A DNA stretch of 64,000 nucleotides from Solen grandis (lineage: Eukaryota > Mollusca > Bivalvia > Adapedonta > Solenidae): assembly GCA_021229015.1 (NCBI GenBank), contig CM037782.1, positions 57,657,518-57,721,517 of the forward strand, given 5' to 3'. Both the position numbers and the translations under genes were made by a program. This document shows, in pieces, positions 33,369-42,400 of this stretch (within the stretch, counting starts at the first letter, position 1; every line of letters begins with the position of its first letter). A model generated the notes under the pieces. That model saw only the letters and a program-made list of their open reading frames with translations. It did no database searches and was not told where the DNA came from.

Positions 33369-34821
33369 TTAACTGTCATAACTCTGAAATTTTCATTATT
33401 CTGAACAACAGGCATCATGTCGAAATCAATACCCTAAAATGAAAATTAAGAAGTATGCCTATGACGTGACATGACGTCATATGACGTCACGACTCAAAAT
33501 ATTTGTAGAAATTCTGCAGAACTGCAAACTGTGTAAGTTTCAACTTTCTATCTCATCCTGAAGCTCTTTAATCCTAAAATGAAATTTTCGGTCCTATGTT
33601 CGAATCTTATTTCAGCCACAGAACTTCGGTCTTTCGGAATTTCGGTAAGCTGACAGGATATGCACACCTTAGTTTCAAGATGTACCATCTGTGAAAATTT
33701 AAAGTAAATCCGACCATAAATGACGGCTGTAGAGCGCGAATACCATTTTTCACTATTTTTAGCTGTGACGTCATGAGACGTCAAAAGGTGCTGAAGATGC
33801 TTTTGTTCAAAAGCGCATACATTACTGTCATAACTCTGAAATTTTCATTATTCTGAACAACTGGCATCATGTCGAAATCATTGCCTTAAAATGAAAATTA
33901 AGAAGAATGCCTATGACGTCACATGACGTCATATGACGTCACGACTCAAAATATATGTAGAAATTCTGCAGAACTGCAAACTGTGTAAGTTTCAACTTTC
34001 TATCTCATCCTGAAGCTCTTTAATCCTAAAATGAAATTTTCGGTCCTATGTTCGAATCTTATTTCAGCCACAGAACTTCGGTCTTTTGGAATTTCGGTAA
34101 GCTGACAGGATATGCACACCTTTGATTCAAGATGTACCATCTGTGAAAATTTGATGAAAATCCGACTTTAAATGACGGCTGTAGAGCGCGAACACCATTT
34201 TTCACTATTTTTAGTTGTGACGTCATGTGACGTCATATGGTGCTGAAGATGCTTTTGTTCAAAAGCGCATACCTTACTGTCATAATTCTAAAATTTTCAT
34301 TATTCTGAACAACTGGCATCATGTCGAAATCATTGCCCTAAAATAAAAATTAAGAAGTATGCCTATGACGTCACATGAGGTCATATGACGTCACCGCTCA
34401 AAATATATGTAGAAATTCTGCAGAACTGCAAACTGTGTAAGTTTCAACTTTCTATCTCATCCTGAAGCTCTTTAATCCTAAAATGAAATTTTCGGTCTTA
34501 TGTTCGAATCTTATTTCAGCCACAGAACTTCGGTCTTTCGGAATTTCGGTAAGCTGACAGGATGTGCACAACTTTGATTCAAGATGTACCATCTGTGAAA
34601 ATTTGAAGAAAATCCGACTATAAATGACGGCTGTAGAGCGCGAACACCATTTATCACTATTTTTAGCTGTGACGTCATGTGACGTCATAGGGTGCTGAAA
34701 ATCATTGAAATCAAAATTTCCTCACGTGACTAATATGCCATAAAAATATTATCGTCCTAGGACTATTGCAACATATAAAAATAAGCGTTTAGTTAGGAAG
34801 AAGAAAAGAATAATAATAACT

Positions 34822-36689
34822 AGACTCCTTTTGTTCTGAACAAAAGAAAGGGCTTTCTGCTAACTATGTCAAACCTGATCATACTTATTTACTTTTCTGA
34901 CATACACCATCTTCAAATATTGAAGAAAATCCTTATTATAAGTATGCTTATGACGTCACATGACGTCAAACGACGTCACGACTCAAAATATTTAAAGAAA
35001 TTCTGCAGAACTGCAAACTGTGTAAGTTTCAACTTTCTATCTCATCCTGAAGCTCTTTAATCCTAAAATGAAATTTTCGGTCCTATGTTCGAATCTTATT
35101 TAAGTCACAGAACTTCGGTCTTTCAGAATTTCGGTTAGCTGACAGGATAGGTACACCTTAGTATCAAGGTGTACCATCTGTGAAAATTTGAAGAAAATCC
35201 GACCATAAATGACGCCTGTAGAGCGCGAACACTTTTTTTCACTATCTTTAGCTCTGACGTCACCTGACGTCATAGGGTGCTGAAGATGCTTTTGTTCAAA
35301 AGCGCATACTTTACTGTCATAACTCTGAAATTTTCATTATTCTGAACAACTGGCATCATGTTGAAATCATTGCCCTACAATGAAAATTAAGAAGTATGCT
35401 TATGACGTCACATGACGTCATATGACTTCACGACTCAAAATTTATTTAGAAATTCTGCAGAACTGCAATCTGTGTAAGTTTCAACTTTCTATCTCATCCT
35501 GAAGCTCTTTAATCGTAAAATGAAATTTTCGGTCCTATGTTCGAATCTTATTTCAGCCACAGAACTTCGGTCTTTCGGAATTTCGGTTAGTTGACAGGAT
35601 ATGCACATCTTAGTTTCATGATGTACCATCTGTGAAAATTTGAAGAAAATCCGACCATAAATGGCCGTTTTAGAGCGTGAACACCATTTTTCACTATTTT
35701 TAGCTCTGACGTCACATGACGTCATAGGGTGCTGAAGATGCTTTTGTTCAAAAGCGCATACTTTACTTTCATAACTCTGAAATTTTCATTATTCTGAACA
35801 ACTGGCATCATGTCGAAATCATTGCCCTAATATGAAAATTAATAAGTATGCTTATGACGTCACATGACGTCATATGACGTCACGACTCAAAATTAATTTA
35901 GAAATTCTGCAGAACTGCAAACTGTGTAAGTTTCAACTTTCTATCTCATCCTGAAGCTCTTTAATCGTAAAATGACATTTTCGGTTCTATGTTCGAATCT
36001 TATTTCAGCCACAGAACTTCGGTCTTTCGGAATTTCGGTTAGTTGACAGGATATGCACACCTTAGTTTCATGATGTACCATCTGTGAAAATTTGAAGAAA
36101 ATCTGACCATAAATGGCCGTTTTAGAGCGTGAACACCATTTTTCACTATTTTTAGCTCTGACGTCACCTGACGTCATAGGGTGCTGAAGATGCTTTTGTT
36201 CAAAAGCGCATACTTTACTGTCATAACTCTGAAATTTTCATTATTCTGAACAACTGGCATCATGTCGAAATCATTGTCCTAATATGAAAATTAAGAAGTA
36301 TGCTAATGACGTCACGACTCAAAATTTCTTTAGAAATTCTGCAGAACTGCAAACTGTTTAAGTTTCAACTTTCTATCTCATCCTGGTGCTCTTTAATCGT
36401 AAAATGAAATTTTCGGTCCTATGTTCGAATCTTATTTCAGCCACAGAACTTCGGTCTTTCGGAATTTCGGTTAGTTGACAGGATATGCACACCTTAGTTT
36501 CATGATGTGCCATCAGTGAAAAGTTGAAGAAAATCCGACCATAAATGACGGCTGTAGAGCGCGAACACCATTATTCACTATTTTTAGCTCTGACGTTATG
36601 TGACGTCATAGGGTGCTGAAGATGCTTTTGTTCAAAAGCGCATACTTTACTGTCATAACTCTGAAATTTTCATTATTCTGAACAACTGG
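34822..36689. mobile_element. Element 3 of the trio, cut by an assembly gap
   Basis: It starts CTAGACTC with a hairpin CTTTTGTT-CTG-AACAAAAG. The stem sequence differs from elements 1 and 2 but pairing is kept; GGCTTTCTGC follows. Units recur at about 35010, 35464, 35915 and 36346. The sequence runs into the N-gap at 36690, so the 3' end is missing. Confidence 0.78.
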
Positions 36690-36789
36690 NNNNNNNNNNN
36701 NNNNNNNNNNNNNNNNNNNNNNNNNNNNNNNNNNNNNNNNNNNNNNNNNNNNNNNNNNNNNNNNNNNNNNNNNNNNNNNNNNNNNNNNN
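36690..36789. other. Assembly gap (100 N)
   Basis: Placeholder gap between the third tandem-unit element and the ~150-bp repeat array. The long near-identical units to the left probably caused the break. Confidence 0.98.
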
Positions 36790-37166
36790 AGGATTATTAC
36801 AAATGAAGTTTGAGAGACATCCAATGAGTAATACTGAAGATAATGGCAATGTTAAGCATAAGTTGTTGTTTTTTTCTGAGTCCAAAAAAAGGCCATAAAT
36901 ATGATAAAAAATATTTGAAAGAGTAACTGTCCCTGTTTCTACTAGTTGGTCTGATGATGTTCAAGCAAGTGTTAAATTTGAGAGACATCTAACAAGCATA
37001 AATGGAGATAATGGCAATGTTAAATAAGTTAAACATTTTGCTAAGTCTAAAAAGGGCCATAAATATGCATGAAAATTTGGAAGAGTTACTGTTCCTGGTT
37101 CTTCTGGTTGAAAAACACATGTGTGAAGTTTGAGGGACATCAATTCAGTAAAACTTGAGATAATAG
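36790..37166. repeat. ~150-bp tandem repeat array, left part
   Basis: Units carry GAGACATC.A..(A/G)AGTAA, GATAATGGCAATGTTAA and AAAAAGGCCATAAATAT with GAGTTACTGT. They recur about every 150 bp. The array continues at 46584-46612 beyond the LTR element and at 47588-47790 beyond the pogo-like element, so both inserted into it. Confidence 0.8.
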
Positions 37167-37170
37167 CAAT

Positions 37171-37400
37171 TGTGGTGAACTTTGACCCTGACGTCACCGC
37201 AGCTGGGTGAGCATGCGCCGAGTCCACGCATGCGTGGGGAGACTTCCGCCCAGCAGAGTCGTCCCGCCATTCTATCAGTCAGCAGACGAAAACCATTAAC
37301 TTAAAGAACAACCAAAAGGTCATCTCCAGCCCTTCATCTAAGGTAGGAAATTCTTCCTTAGTGACATATATTCACACCATAATTGTAGCAAAGTACAATA
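37171..37400 (+). repeat. 5' LTR (230 bp)
   Basis: It begins TGTGGTGAAC and ends AAAGTACAATA. Read against the 3' LTR, no difference was found by eye. It contains a perfect cAMP-response-element octamer TGACGTCA at 37189-37196 and a splice-donor-like AAG|GTAGGA at 37342/37343. No clear TATA box. Confidence 0.95.
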
Positions 37401-37759
37401 TTGGTGGCAGCGGTTAATTCGGAGCCTTTATTTGTGTTTCAAGAGTTCGCTACCATCCCGCGAGAGTCCGCGATTTTGGCCCAGCCATTTTCGCAACTTT
37501 TGCCTTGTTCTAACACAGTATTGGATAGGAATTGCAACATTGATATATTTCTTATACATTTAAATTGTATTTGAGATAGGTTCTCTGTCCTTTCCTGCAT
37601 TATTTTGCCTGTTTTTTTGAGTTTCTCCCAGGCTCTGCAACTGGTAGAAATCGCACGGGGTTTACACACGCCATTGTAAAACTTGTGCTGTAAACACTGT
37701 AAAAAACAACCTACATTTTTCGCAAAGCGTTATTTGTTTCTTGTTTTTTGGGATTAAGT
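37401..37759 (+). other. Retrotransposon 5' leader, free of ATG
   Basis: The ~360-nt leader between LTR and gag has no ATG, so the gag AUG is the first one downstream of the LTR. This fits scanning initiation at gag. Confidence 0.65.
37402..37419 (+). promoter_or_regulatory. Primer-binding site
   Basis: TGGTGGCAGCGGTTAATT begins one base after the LTR. TGG at the start is complementary to the CCA end of a tRNA. I do not assign the tRNA species. Confidence 0.7.
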
Positions 37760-39463
37760 ATGGAAATGTCGGCCCAGGCCCCTCCTCATGACTCTCCCCA
37801 ATCCCATGTAGCTGATGACAGCACCTCAGAGGCAGAAAATGCCGATGAGAGCCTTGGTACGGCGCAAAGCGCTTATGCCAAAAGGATTGCGGTGAACTTT
37901 GTTGATATGCAGGGTTTACAGGAAATCCCCGGTGTCAGCGAAAAGCTGGCGCAGGTGATTTTCTCCCTGAGAAAGCAAGATGGAAATCTATCATGCTCAG
38001 CTCTAGAGACGATTTGTAGACGTAGGTTCACTGTCCCTGAGCTGAATAAGTTAGATTTCACGGTGAATACCTCGCTTATACCTTTAAAGAAGGAAAGTGG
38101 GTATGGCGTCCCCTCCCAAACCCCTGGTAGACAAAGAGTGGTGGATCAGTTCCTGGCCCGTTCTGCAGGTATGTCCACAGTTTCTGCACCAAGAGAAGAC
38201 CCTGAGGATGAGGACTTTCGCCCCACAAAGCAGCAGTGGTTGGACATGATGGGTGTCATGCAGGCGGCAACAAAGCTGCTTGCAACAGCCAAAACCCAAC
38301 CACCGAGGGCAGATCCAGAGCCAACCCCAGAAATGCCCAGAGGTATTTTGGCCCAGCCATCATTGCCCCTGGGTAATTCTGTCCTGAGACAGCCCTCATT
38401 GCTGAAGACAGAGCCATCTTCGCCACCGAGGGCATCCTACACCCCACTGAGGGAACGTAGGGCCACGTCTTCGCCACCAAGGGCATCCTACACTCCACTG
38501 AGGGAACGTAGGGCCACATCTGCAGCACCAAGGGAGGTCCCATCCGACTTCAGGCCCCAGGTAAGTGGTTACACCACACCGAAAAAATCATACCGGGAGG
38601 TTTATGGTTCCATTCCCAGGAACCTATCCTTTAATGGCACCGGCAGCTGGCATGCGTTCAAACGCCAGTTCACTCAGCATGCTAATGCTTGTGAGTGGAC
38701 TGAGGAGGAGAGCCTCAACTGCCTGGTTTTGTGCTTGTCAGGGAAAGCCCTAGAGCATTACGCACTCTTGTGCGATAATGAAGGAGTACCAGAGTACCCT
38801 GACTTATTGCACAAGTTAGACATTAGGTTTGGTGAACAGGACCTGCCGGAGACAGCCCAGACCAGATTTTATCACGCAACGCAAAGCGTTGGTGAATCTC
38901 TGGATGAATGGGCAGATAGACTGAGGACTCTCAGTGGTAAAGCTTTCAGGCGGCTACCAGAGGATTATGTGACTTCCCAGGTAGTGAGTCGCTTCTGCCT
39001 GGGAATGTTAGACAAAGAGGCTGGACAACAGGTCATCATGAGGGAACCCATGGACCTAATAGACGCTATTAGGGCAGCCAGGAAGTACCAGCAGGTGCAT
39101 GCGGCCATTTTTGGGAAAAAACAAAAAAGGCGCACTGAGGAAGAAGAGAGGGTGTATGCTGTGGAGGCCCCGCCACACAGCAACCCCACTCTGCCGTCAG
39201 GACAAGGGTATGCCTCGGCCCCACCTACCACTAGTAGCACAGCAACAGGTCCCTCGGATTTTAACGATGCACTGCGGGACCTGGAAAGAAGGCTAACTCG
39301 CTCCCTGAGGTCAATGATGCCAAAGGGGCGGGGGAGGCCTATTCTCAAGTGCTTCCACTGTGACAAAGAGGGACACTTTAGGAAGAACTGCCCCCAGCTC
39401 AGAGATGAGGATCGAGCCAACCAGGCCCGATCTTTAAACTACAAGGGGTCGACGAAGAAGTAG
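37760..39463 (+). CDS. gag: Gag polyprotein (567 aa)
   Basis: The start is the ATG at 37760, the first AUG after the LTR, with A at -3 and G at +4; the frame is open slightly further upstream without an ATG. Residues ~35-105 form a compact N-terminal region (GLQEIPGVSEKLAQVIFSL) resembling a helix-hairpin-helix. Residues ~215-260 have a tandem repeat of RASYTPLRERRAT. Residues ~290-450 match the retrotransposon Gag capsid region (WHAFKRQF, DLPETAQTRFY, SLDEWADRLR). Residues 531-544 are a CCHC zinc knuckle CFHCDKEGHFRKNC. Gag forms the particle and packages RNA. It ends at TAG 39461, after the frameshift site. Confidence 0.93.
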   Translation: MEMSAQAPPHDSPQSHVADDSTSEAENADESLGTAQSAYAKRIAVNFVDMQGLQEIPGVSEKLAQVIFSLRKQDGNLSCSALETICRRRFTVPELNKLDFTVNTSLIPLKKESGYGVPSQTPGRQRVVDQFLARSAGMSTVSAPREDPEDEDFRPTKQQWLDMMGVMQAATKLLATAKTQPPRADPEPTPEMPRGILAQPSLPLGNSVLRQPSLLKTEPSSPPRASYTPLRERRATSSPPRASYTPLRERRATSAAPREVPSDFRPQVSGYTTPKKSYREVYGSIPRNLSFNGTGSWHAFKRQFTQHANACEWTEEESLNCLVLCLSGKALEHYALLCDNEGVPEYPDLLHKLDIRFGEQDLPETAQTRFYHATQSVGESLDEWADRLRTLSGKAFRRLPEDYVTSQVVSRFCLGMLDKEAGQQVIMREPMDLIDAIRAARKYQQVHAAIFGKKQKRRTEEEERVYAVEAPPHSNPTLPSGQGYASAPPTTSSTATGPSDFNDALRDLERRLTRSLRSMMPKGRGRPILKCFHCDKEGHFRKNCPQLRDEDRANQARSLNYKGSTKK

Positions 39464-39478
39464 GTCTTTCCTCGACCC
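39433..39478 (+). promoter_or_regulatory. -1 ribosomal frameshift signal (TTTAAAC plus stem-loop)
   Basis: In the gag frame the bases read T TTA AAC (39433-39439), the canonical X XXY YYZ slippery heptamer. Six nt later a perfect 7-bp stem can form, GGGTCGA (39446-39452) with TCGACCC (39472-39478), and its loop has a further AAGA/TCTT pairing. The pol frame is open from 39409 and gag ends at 39463, so the signal sits in a 55-nt overlap. This would yield a Gag-Pol fusion. Confidence 0.85.
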
Positions 39479-42400
39479 AGCCATATGGCATATCAACGGC
39501 CTGCAACAGCAAGAATCCCTATGTGGCAGCCCAGCCCAGCCACAACAATCAGGACAGGGGAGACAAGATGGACCCAATTGTGGTCTGTCAAGTCAGATCA
39601 GCTTCACAATTCACCATGGATGTGCAGATTAGCAGTGTTCCCATCAAAGCGGTGGTGGACACTGCGGCACAGGTGACCATTATCTCAGATAAAGTTTACC
39701 AACAGCTGAAAACTACCCCAAAGAAGATCAGGGATGTCACCTTGCTTGCTGCAGGCAGAGAAATGTCTATGGCGGCACAGGTGGCAGGCCCAGTAAAGAT
39801 GAGAATTGGCACTCAGTGGTATTCTCAAAACGTCTATGTTGCTCCCATTGAACAAGATATGCTCCTGGGATTTGATATCCTTAGGGGGGTGGGGAATGCA
39901 ATATTAGATATGGGAAAAGGGATTTTATTTTTTGATGGAATGTGCATCACCTTAGATGTGGATTCCAGGGAGGGGGCTCCCTCTGCGTCCCGGGTAACTG
40001 TGGCAAAGAGAAGGGTCATACCCCCTAACTCTGTAGTAAAAGTCCCATGTAAGCTAGACGCCCAGCTGCCTAGCTACATTATTGAACCACTGAACCAGTC
40101 CAAGTTACTGATGCCGAGTGTATTGCGCCAGAGTTCATCAGACCCTATAGTCTGCTTAGTGAATCCGTCAGACAGGTTCCGTCTTGTCAAGAGGGGAAGC
40201 GAGATAGGTAGGGCTTACCCGGTTGACAGAATACTTGAAAATGTAGAGGAAAGCAATACTGAGGAAATCTCCGTGTTGCAAGTACTCATGGAAGAGGGTG
40301 AGGGTGGCTCATCATCTCCTAATGGAGATGGTGGCACTATGCCAGAACATCTCAGACGACTTTATCAGGACTCGTGCACGAACCTGGATGCAGACCAGAG
40401 AATTCAATTGGCGCAACTGCTAATTGAATTCCAAGATGTTTTTGCAAAGGATGAGTTCGATCTGGGGAACTTCACAGAAATAGAGCACACCATAGACACA
40501 GAAAATGCAAAGCCCATAAAACAAAGGATGCGGCGAACTCCAGTCAGCTTTGCAGAAGAAGAAGAAGAGCACCTCAAGAAGATGCTCAGGGCTGGTGTGA
40601 TACAGGAGTCCACCTCAGATTGGGCCTCAGCTCCTGTGCTGATCCGCAAACGAGATGGTTCTGTGAGGTGGTGCATCGACTACAGAAAGCTGAATGAGGT
40701 AACTGTCAAAGACGTTTACCCCTTACCATTGGTCGATGATTGCCTAGACACGTTAGCAGGCAGCGTTTGGTTTTCCAAACTAGATGCTAATTCTGCTTAC
40801 TTCCAATTAAAAATCAGAGAGGAAGATAGAAAAAAGACTGCCTTTATTACAAGGTATGGTCTTTTTGAACATGTACGAATGGGATTTGGTTTATGTGGAG
40901 CCCCGGCTACATTTGCTAGGGCTATGAACCTTATCCTCAGAGGGCTGAACTGGAAAACTGTTCTAGCATTCCTTGATGACATAGTCGTGCTGGGACGGAA
41001 TGCCAGTGAACACCTGGCAAACCTCAAAGAGGCTTTGACCCGGTTCCGCATACACGGTCTTAAGTTGAAACCCAAGAAGTGCACTCTCTTCCAAAAGGAA
41101 GTGGAATTCCTGGGGAGACGTGTGAGCGGGGATAGCCTGGCTATGTCTGAACAAGACATAGCTGTGGTTAAAAATTGGCCTGTTCCAAACTGTGCCAAGC
41201 ATGTAGAGCGGTTCATGGGACTGGTGAACTATCATAGAGGATTTATAAAGGATTTCTCTAAGATAGCGGCCCCCCTGTATGCGGTCCTTGGGAAGAATCA
41301 GTTTGTATGGGGACCAAGGCAGGCAGAGGCTTTCGCCACCTTGAAGGAAATGCTAACCCAGCCCCCTGTGTTAGCATTGCCCAACTTAAAGGACCCATTT
41401 ATTTTAGACACGGACGCCTCGGACTTCGCAATTGGCGCTGAGCTTATCCAAATCCAAGATGGTCAGGAGAAGGTGATAGCTTATGGGAGCTTTGCCTTGA
41501 CAAAAGAACAGAGGCGTTACTGTGTCACACGGAAGGAGCTTCTGGCGGTAGTGCGCTTTACCAGACAGTATAGGCACTATCTGCTAGGACGGCCATTTGT
41601 GGTGCGAACAGACCACTCCAGTCTTAGGTGGCTGATTAACTTTCGGGAGCCACAGGGGCAGTTGGCGAGATGGCTGGAAGAGCTGTCTCAGTACAACATG
41701 GTACTCAAGCACAGACCAGGTCGGGAACATTCAAATGCTGACGCATTGTCCAGAATGCCATCTGAGGTAATGTGTGAAGCACGCGAAGCAGGGACTCGAC
41801 CGGACCAATTGCCCTGTGGCGGGTGCAGGTACTGCAGGGACGCCACAGAGAAGTGGCAGAGGTTCTTTGAAGAGGTAGACGGGGCAGTGCCGTTGGCAAC
41901 CGGGAATAAGAGGCCTATTTCATGTCCTGAGGGTCAGGACAGTGAGATTAGAGCTGTTCTTGGAAGTCATAGGAGTGCTGCAAGAAATGTCTGCCTAAAC
42001 AAGAACGAAAGTGAAATCAGCAGGGAGTGCGGGGAGCAGGCATCAGTGTGTGTCGCCACGGAGGAACTCTCTGGGAGGGCCCAGAACCTCTCGGAGAGTA
42101 TGAAGACAGACGAAGTCATGGGAAGCGAGCCCACTTGCAACCCTGATAAGTCCATTTGGGAACCAGGAAGTGCTGTAGATATGACAGATGTAACAGCGTT
42201 GTCAAATGCTCTCGAGGAAATCTCGTGGCATTCTATTGGCGTCACTGGGGATGCTATGGTTGCTAGCGCAAACCTGGTTTCAGCAAAAGTACCGTCTCAG
42301 GGCCCTGGGGTTTTAATCCAAGATCAGGAGCAACCCCAAAGGGTCCCTGACAAGGATAAGGGAGATGTCCCACAAAGTTGGGGTTTCACCCTTACAGATC

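Larger units (their letters stand above)
30807..34821. mobile_element. Element 2 of the trio, with a nested insertion
   Basis: It begins CTAGATTTCATTCGTTGATACG, where the hairpin CATTCGT/ACGAATG has a TGAT loop, and ends with the same GCGTTTAGTTAGGAAGAAG and (TAA)n tail as element 1. Internal ~452-bp units have GCAAACTGTG at about 31146, 33523, 33975 and 34428. The TTAA-flanked element 31447-33368 splits one unit. Confidence 0.8.

Noticed and set aside
27984..36689. CRISPR-like regular repeats
   Set aside because: Units are ~452 bp without unique spacers, in a eukaryotic genome; this is a tandem transposon array.
38558..38565. Perfect splice donor CAG|GTAAGT inside gag
   Set aside because: Joining it to the acceptor at 43924 would not put ORF3 in frame with gag, and gag is intact without splicing; kept only as a possible cryptic site.
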